Shown one piece after another: positions 14,975-23,684 of a DNA stretch of 35,530 nucleotides. The notes below the pieces were generated by a model that saw only the letters and a program-made list of their open reading frames with translations, was not told the DNA's origin and searched no databases. The position numbers and the translations under genes are program-made. This stretch comes from Candidatus Methanomethylophilus sp. 1R26 (GTDB lineage Archaea > Thermoplasmatota > Thermoplasmata > Methanomassiliicoccales > Methanomethylophilaceae). The DNA lies in NCBI RefSeq assembly GCF_001481295.1, contig NZ_LOPS01000019.1, positions 1 to 35,530 of the forward strand, in the 5' to 3' direction. Position 1 is the stretch's first letter. Every line of letters begins with the position of its first letter.

Positions 14975-15543
14975 GCTCGGACGATGAGAAGAAAGAGATC
15001 GAGAAGCAGAAGAAGAAAGACGCCCCCTACCTGAACAGCGTATCCAGGATCGTCCGCAGGATCCTGTTCTCGGTTATCGAGACCGCGATCGTCATCGTGC
15101 TCCTCCTGATGATCGCATCATACTTCGAATCCGGAACGATCGACAATGCGTTCAGCCTCAGCGGGGGCATGAAGGACATGCTCAGCCCCGGCGGGCTGGT
15201 GTTCAACTCCCTGATCGGATACATCCCCGTTCTGGTCCTCGCCAACATCTGCACGTATTTCGGCTCCGGCAGCAAAGGGAAGCTCGCGGCAGGGGTGCTC
15301 AGGTGCATCGCCATCGCCGTATGGCTGATAGTCATCTTCGGATCGGCCGCCGACAGCCTGACCATACCCTCGGTCGCCGAGGGCACCGGCCTGGAGAGCA
15401 TCGAGGTCGGCGTCAGGGGAATCGCCAAGTTCGGCGCCATCATCTTCGCCGCCTGCGCCATAATCCCCGTGGGCGAGTACATCGGGGCCCGCAAGGAGCA
15501 CGAGGCCGCCGTCGAAAGGAAGAGGGCCGGCTATCAGTCCTGA
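14971..15543 (+). CDS. Four-helix membrane protein of unknown function
   Basis: This 190-residue protein has a strongly charged N-terminal tail (DEKKEIEKQKKKDA) and four predicted transmembrane helices, the first being LFSVIETAIVIVLLLMIASY. The second and third are separated by a short glycine/lysine loop (SGSKGKLAAG). No catalytic motif is visible. It starts inside the stop of the secreted protein before it (ATGA), so it is probably that protein's partner. Its 3' end overlaps the convergent dihydropteroate synthase gene by ten bases. Confidence 0.6.
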   Translation: MSSDDEKKEIEKQKKKDAPYLNSVSRIVRRILFSVIETAIVIVLLLMIASYFESGTIDNAFSLSGGMKDMLSPGGLVFNSLIGYIPVLVLANICTYFGSGSKGKLAAGVLRCIAIAVWLIVIFGSAADSLTIPSVAEGTGLESIEVGVRGIAKFGAIIFAACAIIPVGEYIGARKEHEAAVERKRAGYQS

Positions 15544-16339
15544 TGCGATAGCCGGCGGACCGTGCAGGCGACGTTGTGGACGCGGACGATGTCCGCTCCG
15601 GCCCCGGCCGCCGCCGCGCATATCTCCGCCGTGGCCTCGTCCCTGTCCATGGACGGGTACAGGACGGAGACGAACCTCTTCCTCGAGGGCCCCACGAGCA
15701 CCGGGTACCTCCCTCCGAACGAGAAATCGGAGGACCGGCGTATGAGCTCCATGCTCTGGCCTGCATCGAATCCGAATCCGGCCCCGGGATCGGTTATTAT
15801 GTCAGCGTCGTTCACGCCGGCCTCCTCCGCCCGGGCGATCCTCTCCCTGATGAAATCGAGGGCATAAGGGACGGCGCCCTCAGATATCTGATCGGTCTTG
15901 AAGGTCGCCGGGACCCCATGGGAGGCCATGACCACCAGCGGTACGGCGCATTCCGCGGCCGTGCGCGCCATGTCCGGGTCGGCCAGGCCGGAGACGTCGT
16001 TGATCATCGATACCCCGCGCCGACGGCGGCGCGGGCGACCGCGGCCTTATAGGTGTCCACCGACACCGGCACGTCCAGGGAGGGCATCAGCCTCTCCAGG
16101 ACGGGCATCAGCCTGGACAGCTCCTCGGCCTCGGGGACCGGGACGGCGCCGGGGCGGGTGGACTCCGCGCCGATATCGATCATATCGGCCCCGGCATCGA
16201 CCATCTCGAAGGCATGGCGGACGGCGGCCTCGGGGCCGTTCCACTTCCCCCCGTCGGAGAACGAGTCGGGAGTGACGTTCAGTATGCCCATGACCAGGGG
16301 GCGCGGGCGCCCCCCTCTGAAGAACGCTTTATTGTCCAT
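15534..16339 (-). CDS. folP: Dihydropteroate synthase (frameshifted near 16014)
   Basis: This protein of about 268 residues, once repaired, joins p-aminobenzoate to a pterin pyrophosphate in folate or methanopterin synthesis. Canonical motifs are VMGILNVTPDSFSDGG (about residues 15-30), MIDIGAESTRPGA, VPVSVDTYKAAVA, MINDVSGL, DPGAGFGFD, VGPSRKRFVS and ADIVRVHNV, all intact. The frame breaks at the C-run 16013-16016 on the plus strand; one more C gives VGAGVSMINDVSG. Its ATG at 16339 overlaps the end of the HdrD-like gene by 11 bases, so it lies in the LarA-HdrD operon. The metabolic reason for that link is not clear. Confidence 0.85.
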
Positions 16340-17459
16340 GTCGCTGCAGGTGCTCGTCCACCAGTTCGGCCAGGTCGACGACCTTGAGCTTCCTGTCGCC
16401 CACCTGGGCGGACAGGTTGGTGACGCAGAACGGGCAGGTGGTCACCAGGATGTCGGCGAACGAGGCCTCGTCGAGACGCGTGTTGGAGATCTGCGCGGCC
16501 TCCTCGGGGAACGCGGCGCGCACCCCTCCGCCTCCGCCGCAGCAGTGGCTGGTGGAGCGGTTGTACTTCATCTCCTTGAACTTCACGCCGGGGAACTGCG
16601 CGATGACCTCGCGGGGAGGCTCGTAGACGCCGCAGTGGCGGCCGAGGTGGCACGGGTCGTGGTAGGTCACGGTCGCGTCCCCGAGCGGGGTCAGGTCGAG
16701 CTTCCTGCCGGCCAGGAACTCGGTTATGTGCTTGACCTCGAAGGGGAGCTCGCCCAGGTACTTGGGGTACTCGACCTTGAACATCCTGTAGCATCCGGCG
16801 CAGGAGAGGACCAGGGTCTTGACCCCGAGGGCCTCGATCGCCTCGACGTTCTTCCTGTAGAGCTTCAGCCTCTCCTCCTCAGGCCATCCGACGCGGGACA
16901 TGACGGACCCGCAGCAGACCTCGGGGAGGGTGGTGAAATCCGCGCCGAGCTTCTTCAGTATGGACAGGGAAGCCTTCGCCGTCTTCACGGCGCGGTAGGT
17001 CGCGGTGCACCCGGCGAAGTACGCGATGGGCGCCCTGTGGGGCTCGTAGCCCCATCCCTTCATGACCTCGGCCACCGACTTCTCCTCGCCGAACGGGTTG
17101 TTGTGGTCGATGATGTTCTGGCACATCTGCTTGTGCTTGGGGAGCGCGAAGCCGTTGCTGACCAGATCAGCCCTGCAGAGCTCGATGATGTCGACGATCT
17201 TCACCTTGGAGGGGCATCTCCTGACGCAGTCCGCGCAGGTGGTGCAGGTGTACATGCTCCTGACCACGGACTCGTCGGGCTTCAGCTGCCCCACGGAGAT
17301 GCCGTAGGTCATGACTATGCGGCCGCGGGACAGGTCGGTGTCCCAGTTGATGGCCTTGAACGATGGGCAGACGCTCTTGCAGAACCCGCACATGGTGCAG
17401 GTGTTGAGGGCATCCCTCACCATATCGATCTTCTCGGTTGTGAATACGCTTCCTGACAT
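16329..17459 (-). CDS. HdrD-like iron-sulfur oxidoreductase with two CCG domains
   Basis: This 376-residue protein has two [4Fe-4S] sites in the first 85 residues, CTMCGFCKSVCPSF and CTTCADCVRRCP. Two complete CCG domains follow. The first has GCTATY, CCGSVMSR and SCAGC; the second has HDPCHLGRHCG, CCGGGGG and CPFC. HdrD, the site of heterodisulfide reduction in methanogens, has this order, as do GlcF/GlpC and LutA-type subunits of hydroxyacid dehydrogenases. Its position four bases after a LarA-type gene leaves a hydroxyacid-linked role open. No hdrE or FAD-linked oxidase gene is adjacent. The HdrD-like label describes architecture, not proven substrate. Confidence 0.8.
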   Translation of the reverse strand: MSGSVFTTEKIDMVRDALNTCTMCGFCKSVCPSFKAINWDTDLSRGRIVMTYGISVGQLKPDESVVRSMYTCTTCADCVRRCPSKVKIVDIIELCRADLVSNGFALPKHKQMCQNIIDHNNPFGEEKSVAEVMKGWGYEPHRAPIAYFAGCTATYRAVKTAKASLSILKKLGADFTTLPEVCCGSVMSRVGWPEEERLKLYRKNVEAIEALGVKTLVLSCAGCYRMFKVEYPKYLGELPFEVKHITEFLAGRKLDLTPLGDATVTYHDPCHLGRHCGVYEPPREVIAQFPGVKFKEMKYNRSTSHCCGGGGGVRAAFPEEAAQISNTRLDEASFADILVTTCPFCVTNLSAQVGDRKLKVVDLAELVDEHLQRHGQ

Positions 17460-17463
17460 GCTT

Positions 17464-18711
17464 TCACTCCTTCATGGGCCTGGGTATGGTGACGCTGCCC
17501 TCGGCGAGGACTATGAGCCTGCCCTCGGGCTTCAGGGCGAGCGCGTCCCTCACGGCCTCCTCCACGCTCTTCTTGGGGGTTATGTTGGCCTTCCTCAGCA
17601 GCTCCGGGTCGAGGTCGGTGACCGCCCACATACTGGCCCAGGTCGCGATCTCGGCCATCTTGGCCGCCTTGTGGTATCCCAGCTTGTAGCCCTTCATGAT
17701 GTTGGCTATGACCTCCTTCGGATCGGACGAGGTGGAGAGCTGCTTCAGGAAGGCATCGCTGCCGATGCCCTCGCGGCACTTCGAGACGAGGATCATTATG
17801 CCTCCCTTCTTCAGCGCCCATTTCCCGTTGTCGAGGGCCTTCTGGGACTGGTAAAGGTCCACGTCCATCGGGTAGGGCGCGGCGGTCACGACGATGTCGG
17901 CCTTCTCTGGCACCGGGACGATGAACACCTCCTCTCCCCACTTCACGGCCTGGGCGAAGGCGGCGTTGAGGTCGCCGGAAGCGGCCTTGTAGATGCTGTG
18001 GTGGCGGTCCATGACCACCTGGATCGAGAATATCTTCTTTCCGCGGACGACCTCGAGGGCGTCCATCATGTCCTCGTGGACAGGGTTGCCCTCGAGCTTC
18101 AGAGCCTGGGCGTCCATGCCGACAGCCATCCTGTGGTTGGCCTCGACGGTGCGGTACGACGCGACGCCCGGGAGGAAGGACTTCCTGCCCCCGGTCCAGC
18201 CGGCGAAGTAGTGGGGCTCGACGGAGGTGATGATGACCAGCCTGTCGGCGTCGACGGCGATCTTGTTGACCTCCATGGGGGTCCCGTTCTTGGAGGTCCC
18301 GAGGTTCACGCACTCCGAGGTCTTGGCATCGTGGACGACGATCCTGTCCCTGAGCTCCTCGAGATGAGCGCCGAAGATGTTGCGGTACTCCTCCTCGGTG
18401 GGCGCGCGGTGGGTGCCGGTGGCGATGAGGTACCTAGCGGCACGGAGGTCCATCCTCTTGGAGAGCGCGTCGAGGACCTTGGCGGTAGGGGTCGGGCGGG
18501 TGCCGTCGTTCACGATGAACACGATGTCCTTCCCGCCTTCCAGGAATTTCCCTATGGGCTCGGACCATCGGGTTGTCCAGCGAAGCGTTGATGACCTCGT
18601 CGGCATCGCCGCAGACGACGTCCTCGGATAATAGGTGCCTATGTAGTTCTTCTCGGGCACTTCGGCGGACTGGGTCCCGTCCCTGCCGTACCTGATCTCC
18701 ACCTTGACCAT
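17464..18711 (-). CDS. LarA-family nickel-pincer racemase homologue (frameshifted near 18566 and 18627)
   Basis: This protein of about 416 residues, once repaired, is related to lactate racemase LarA, which uses a covalently bound nickel-pincer nucleotide. Seen here are IVNDGTRPTPT, the nucleotide-binding ATGTHRAPTEEE (about residues 97-108), the histidine segment RIVVHDAKTSE, and VEPHYFAGWTGGRKSFLPGV (about residues 180-199), whose final GG-x-K matches the cofactor-lysine region. Between about 18566 and 18627 the reading slips. Restoring one base at 18627 and two at 18566 gives YYPEDVVCGDADEVINASLD and then NPIGSEPIG. larB, larC and larE are not in the window. Many LarA homologues act on hydroxyacids other than lactate, so the substrate is open. 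Confidence 0.8.
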   Translation of the reverse strand: MVKVEIRYGRDGTQSAEVPEKNYIGTYYPRTSSAAMPTRSSTLRWTTRWSEPIGKFLEGGKDIVFIVNDGTRPTPTAKVLDALSKRMDLRAARYLIATGTHRAPTEEEYRNIFGAHLEELRDRIVVHDAKTSECVNLGTSKNGTPMEVNKIAVDADRLVIITSVEPHYFAGWTGGRKSFLPGVASYRTVEANHRMAVGMDAQALKLEGNPVHEDMMDALEVVRGKKIFSIQVVMDRHHSIYKAASGDLNAAFAQAVKWGEEVFIVPVPEKADIVVTAAPYPMDVDLYQSQKALDNGKWALKKGGIMILVSKCREGIGSDAFLKQLSTSSDPKEVIANIMKGYKLGYHKAAKMAEIATWASMWAVTDLDPELLRKANITPKKSVEEAVRDALALKPEGRLIVLAEGSVTIPRPMKE

Positions 18712-18740
18712 TGCAATCGCGTGCTAATCACGGACTCCCT

Positions 18741-18750
18741 TATATTATAT
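18741..18750. promoter_or_regulatory. TATA-like box between larA-type gene and uvrA
   Basis: TATATTATAT lies about 30 bases before the leftward LarA-type start at 18711, matching a leaderless promoter. The rightward UvrA gene has its own TTTATCC about 27 bases before its ATG at 18831. Confidence 0.45.
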
Positions 18751-18830
18751 GTGCGCACCAGCAGGGCGCGGCTGGTACTGAGCGCGCGCGGCCCGATGGA
18801 GATTTATCCGGCAGGCGGATTCTGCAGAGC

Positions 18831-21324
18831 ATGGAAGGAAAGGGCCCGGAGAGCATCGAGATCAGGGGAGCGCGCGTGCACAATCTGAAGGATGTGTCGG
18901 TCGATGTGCCGCTCGGGAAGATGACGGGGATCGCCGGGGTGTCAGGCTCGGGGAAGTCCTCCCTGTCGCTCGGGGTGCTTTACGCCGAGGGCTCCGGCCG
19001 GTACCTCGAGGCCCTCTCCGCATACACCCGCCGGAGGATGACCCAGGCGAGCCGCCCGGACGTCGATTCCGTGGAGAACGTACCGGCGGCTCTCGCCCTC
19101 CACCAGCGCCCCGCCGTCCCCGGGATCAGGAGCACTTTCGGAACCTCCACCGAACTGCTGAACAGCCTCCGCCTGATGTTCTCCCGCCTCGGGAGCTACA
19201 CATGCCCGAACGGGCACCGCGTCCCCCCCGTCGCCCGCGGTGGCCATAGGGCGGAAGATCGTATGCCCAGAGTGCGGGGCGGAGTTCGACGGGCAGTCGG
19301 CGGAGGAGCTCTCCTTCAACAGCGGCGGGGCCTGTTCCCGCTGCAGCGGGACGGGGATCGTCAGGGACATCGACGACTCCAAGCTGATCACCGACCCGTC
19401 CCTCACCCTGAAGGAAGGCGCCGTCGGGCCCTGGAACATGTTCGGGATCCAATGGATGTACCTGGTGGCCGGGGAGCTCGGAGTCCGCACGGATGTGCCG
19501 TTCTCCGAACTGACCCAGAAGGAGAAGGACATCGTCTACTCCGGGCCCGCCGTGCAGAAGATGACCCCCATGAGGACCGCCAACGGGAAGCTCTTCGACC
19601 TCAACTGCACCTACCGCAACGCCCACGAGGCGGTCGCCGAGGCGCTCCGGAAGACGACCACCGAGAAGGGCCTGGTCAGGATCAACCGCTACCTCTCCAC
19701 CGGCCCCTGCCCCGTGTGCGGCGGAGACCGCCTGAACGAGAAGGCCAAATCCGTCACCCTGGACGGGAAGACCCTCGCCGACGCCTGCCGGATGACCCTG
19801 GAGGAGGCAACGGTATGGGTGAAGGGGATTCCCCGGCTCATGCCCCCGGAGATGCGCCGGATGGCGGAGACCGTCTCCGCAGAGTTCCTGCGCAACGCCG
19901 AGCGCCTGCTCTCCCTCGGCCTGGGATACCTCACCCTCGACCGGGCAGGCCCCACCCTTTCCACCGGGGAACGCCAGCGCGTGCAGCTGGCGAGGTCGGT
20001 GCGGAGCCACACTACCGGGGTCCTCTACGTCCTCGACGAGCCCTCCATCGGCCTGCATCCCTCCAACGTCGACGGGCTGGTCGGAATCATGCGCGACCTG
20101 GTCGATATGGGCAACACCGTGGTGGTCGTGGACCACGACGTCCGTGTGCTCAGGGAGGCCGACTGGCTCATCGAGATGGGGCCCGGCGCCGGGGACCGCG
20201 GCGGGAAGGTCCTCGCGGCCGGGACCGTGGAGGACGTGGAGAAGAACGGGAACTCCCTGATCGCCGGCTTCCTGAACGGGACGGAGAAGGTCGAGGCGCG
20301 GGAGCGCGCCTCCGCGGCGGCCATGTTCGCCGGGGGACGGATACATCTGAGGTCCGGTGCCATCCATTCCGTCAAACCTCTGGAACTGGACATCCCGCTG
20401 AACCGCATGACCGCCGTCACCGGCGTCTCTGGCGCGGGGAAGACCACCCTGGTCCTGGAGACCCTCATCCCCGCCCTGGAGGCGAGGATCGCCGGAAGGC
20501 CCCTCCCGGCCCCGGCCGAGGAGCTGGAGGCGAACGTGAAGAGGGTCGTCCTGGTGGACGCCGCCCCGATCGGCGCCAATGTGCGCTCCACGGTCGCCAC
20601 CTACAGCGGCATCCTCGACGGCCTCCGCCGCCTGTACTCCTTCACTCCGGATGCCAAGAAGGCCGGGAAGAAGGCCGGGGATTTCTCTTACAACACCGGG
20701 TCCCTCCGCTGCCCTGGATGCGACGGCACCGGATCGGTCTCCATGGACGTGCAGTTCCTGCCGGACGTCGACATACCCTGCCCGGACTGCGGGGGCTCCC
20801 GCTACGGGCCCGAGGCCGGGAAGATATTCTATTACCCAGAGGGGTCGGAGAGAGGGTATTCGATCACCGAGCTGATGGGCATGACCGTCGACTCGGCCTT
20901 TGAGGTCCTGAAGGACGTCCCCGGGATCGGGGAGAGCCTGCAGACGATGAAGGACCTCGGCCTGGGATACCTGACGCTGGGCGAGTCCACCCCTGCCCTC
21001 TCCGGCGGCGAGGCTCAGCGCCTCAAGCTCGCATCCGAGATCGGCAGGAGGCAGAACGGGACGGTGTTCGTCTTCGATGAGCCCACCATCGGGCTCCATC
21101 CGCTGGATGTCCGCCTGCTCATAGGGATCCTGCAGAGGCTCATAGACAGCGGAGCGACAGTCATCACGATCGAGCACGACCTCGACCTCATACGCAACGC
21201 AGATTATGTTATAGACATGGGCCCCGGCGGAGGAGAGGCCGGCGGGAGGATAGTGGCGGCCGGGACGCCCGAGCAGGTCGCCTCGGACCCGTCGAGCGTG
21301 ACCGGCAGGTACCTCAGCGGATGA
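18831..21324 (+). CDS. UvrA-like ABC ATPase, short form (frameshifted in a C-run at 19223-19229)
   Basis: This protein of about 830 residues, once one C is removed from the seven-C run, is a two-domain ABC ATPase of the UvrA DNA-damage family. The first Walker A is GVSGSGKSSL, and the paired signature LSTGERQRVQLARS precedes VLYVLDEPSIGLHPSN. The second set is GVSGAGKTTL, LSGGEAQRLKLASE and VFVFDEPTIGLHP. Zinc pairs are visible in CPECGAEFD, CSRCSGTG, CPVCGGDRL and CPGCDGTGSV/CPDCGGSRYG. Only about 25 residues separate the first CP-x4 site from CPECGAEF, so the UvrB-binding insert of standard UvrA is missing. The total is about 110 residues shorter than E. coli UvrA. It may therefore be a UvrA2-like paralogue. 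Confidence 0.8.
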
Positions 21325-22491
21325 GGACCCTGATGTCCTCGCTGAACAACTGGCACTCCTCGGACATCCCGAAGAGCCCGGACCCGGTGTTCCTGCAGAA
21401 CGCGACCTCGTAATGGTTTGTCGCCGAATACGACCCGTCCGTGTTCCCGGGACCGCATTCGACGCGGACGACCTTCCCGGGCATCACGGCGCAGGCGTTC
21501 CGGGCATCGCCGTTGTCCAGCTCGTGGTCGATTCTTATCTCCCCGGTCGCATAATTTGACCTGTCCTTTATCACCGAGATGTCCGCCTGATAGTCCCATG
21601 AGACCGTCCTGGACGCCGACCCGTCGGAGATCGATCCGAGGCTGACCGAGACGTCCGAGCCCTTCATCGTCGACGGGCCGTATTGGAGGATGCTGTACCC
21701 GTCCCCGAGCTCGGTGCTGATGTTGAGGTCCGAGACGGAGCAGCCATCTGGCACTCCCTGCACGTCATAGCGCGTGCAGTAGTAGCTGTAGCTGTCGTTG
21801 TCCTCCCTGACCGTGTAGTAGCAGGTGCCGACCTCCATCCACCCGTATCCGCTGCACTCCCTGTATAGACAGGAATAGTTTTCCCCGCCCCAGCCGGAGC
21901 CGTCCGTCACGCCCGCGGCCTTCAGTATGCTGCTGTCGGGCTCGGAGCCTTCCGCTGCATATTCCGCCGCCCACTCCCGGAACTTGGCGATGGATGATTC
22001 ATCGGAGCCGCGCAGATGCTGCAGAACACGTTCCTTCCGGTATCTGGGTCATGGTAGGCGGCATAGAGGTTCGCGGTGTCGGAGTACGCGACGAACCCGA
22101 AGGGGACGGTACCTGTGAAGGTCCCGATATCCGCGAACGCAGCGATGACATTGCCCCTTTCATACAGCTGGGTCAGGAAATCTCCTGCGGCATCCCCGCC
22201 GACCGAACCGAACCACATGCCGTCCACGATCACGGCCGCGCCGGCCGGGATCTCATCGGCACCGACAGCGCCGCTGACAGTATAGCTCTCCGCAAATGCG
22301 GAAGACGGGTCCCCGGTGTCCCCGCCGGCGAGGACCATCATGCCGAAATCCTCGTGCTTGTAGCTGTTCGGCTCAGCGGCATCGCCCGAATCGCCGGGAT
22401 CGTCCGAAGATCCGCTGAACGCGATCAGGGAGCATGCGCATACCGCCAGGACGGCCGCTGACGCTATGCATATCATCGCTTTCCGGTCCAT
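21314..22491 (-). CDS. Large secreted protein of unknown function (frameshifted near 22009)
   Basis: I do not recognise this protein of about 392 residues, once repaired. It starts with a clear signal peptide, MDRKAMICIASAAVLAVCAC (residues 1-20), followed by a serine/aspartate-rich linker, and has no other membrane span. The remainder is rich in serine, glycine, tyrosine and aspartate. Cysteine pairs occur in FCSICAG, CLYREC, CYYTV and CTRYDVQGVPDGC, suggesting disulfides outside the cell. Restoring one C on the plus strand near 22009 joins SICAGSDESSIAKF. The ATG at 22491 is favoured because a poly-T/TATA stretch lies about 25-30 bases upstream. It overlaps the convergent UvrA gene by 11 bases. 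Confidence 0.6.
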
Positions 22492-22536
22492 GGGGAACGT
22501 ATGCATGTTCAGACATAAAAAAAAACCGATTTCCAA

Positions 22537-22717
22537 TCAGTTTGATTGTAGATATTTAATTATCATAATCTCATTTATTGATTATTTATTTTTAACAAAT
22601 AAGGATTATATAAAATATATAATCTATTGATTCCTATGTCGGCGGGGATATTGCTGGACTGCCGGCAGGGTCTCGGCCGAAGACCAATTTTAAAGTCGGA
22701 ATGCAGATACGGAAAGC
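22537..22717. promoter_or_regulatory. AT-rich divergent region with a 21-bp palindrome
   Basis: The region separates the leftward secreted protein from ThiL. It contains GATTATATA-AAA-TATATAATC, a perfect 9-bp inverted repeat, at 22604-22624. A TTTTAAAG box lies about 25 bases before the ThiL ATG. The AT-rich block contrasts sharply with the GC-rich genes on both sides. I see no gene in it. Confidence 0.5.
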
Positions 22718-23677
22718 ATGGCGACCCTGGAGACGATAGGAGAGAGGAGGCTGATAGAGCGCATGCTCTCGGTCTGCCGTCCCCGCCAGGGCGGGACCAC
22801 TGTCATCGGGCCCGGCGACGATGCGGCGGTCATCGGCGGCCTCTCCGACGGCAGGATCGCGGCCACCACCGACTCGGTCTCGGTGGCCAGGCACAAGACC
22901 CCCGGGATGAACTGGGAGCAGTTCGGCTGGACGGCGGCGGCCGTGAACTTCAGCGACCTGGCGGCCATGGGCGCGAGGCCCGTCGGCCTCCTGGCGGCCA
23001 TGGATATGCCCGGGGACATGGAAGAGGCCGACTTCCTCGACATAGCCAGCGGGATCGACCAATGCTGCGAGTTCTGCGGGACGGAGGTCGTGGGAGGGGA
23101 CACCAAGCCCGGCCCCGGGACCGTGACCGCCACCGCTCTCGGGAGCTTCGAGGGCAGGAAGCCTATGACCCGCTCGGGCGCACGCCCGGGCGACGTGGTC
23201 GCCGTGACCGGGTGCATCGGCGAGGCGGCGGCCGGGTTCCTGGCGGAGCAGAACAGCCTAGAGGGGTTCGACGATGCGGAGTTCGCCTTCCGCGTCCCGG
23301 TCCCCCGCTGGGAAGAGGGGATGGCCATGGCCGGCACCGGCATCGTGACGTCCTGCATGGACCTGTCCGACGGCCTCGGCAATGCCTGCCGCGCCGTGTG
23401 CGCCGCCTCGCATGCGGGGATGGAGATCGAGTGGGAGTTCCTCCCCCTGGGCGAGGACACGGAAGAGGTCTGCCGCCTATGCAGGAAGGACCTCAGGGAG
23501 ACCGCCCTCAGATGGGGCGGGGATTACGAGCTCCTGTTCACCTTCGACCCCAAGGACATAGACGCCCTCTACAAGGCAGGGGTGGCGTTCTCGATAATCG
23601 GCTCTGTCGACAACGGCAGGGGAGCATTCATCGCGGAAGGCGGCGATAGGAGGGAGATGCCGGACGGCATTTATTAA
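22718..23677 (+). CDS. thiL: Thiamine-monophosphate kinase
   Basis: This 319-residue enzyme phosphorylates thiamine monophosphate to the pyrophosphate, the last step of the cofactor's synthesis. Family motifs are VIGPGDDAAVI (about residues 29-39), the TTDSVSV segment, WTAAAVNFSDLAAMGARPVG (about 67-86), VVGGDT, and the late CMDLSDGLGNA and GGDYELLFTF. The last motif is characteristic of ThiL. Length and domain order are normal. The start at 22718 has a TATA-like TTTTAAAG about 25 bases upstream. The radical SAM gene follows with no clear gap, but its start is uncertain. Confidence 0.92.
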   Translation: MATLETIGERRLIERMLSVCRPRQGGTTVIGPGDDAAVIGGLSDGRIAATTDSVSVARHKTPGMNWEQFGWTAAAVNFSDLAAMGARPVGLLAAMDMPGDMEEADFLDIASGIDQCCEFCGTEVVGGDTKPGPGTVTATALGSFEGRKPMTRSGARPGDVVAVTGCIGEAAAGFLAEQNSLEGFDDAEFAFRVPVPRWEEGMAMAGTGIVTSCMDLSDGLGNACRAVCAASHAGMEIEWEFLPLGEDTEEVCRLCRKDLRETALRWGGDYELLFTFDPKDIDALYKAGVAFSIIGSVDNGRGAFIAEGGDRREMPDGIY

Positions 23678-23684
23678 CCCCAAT

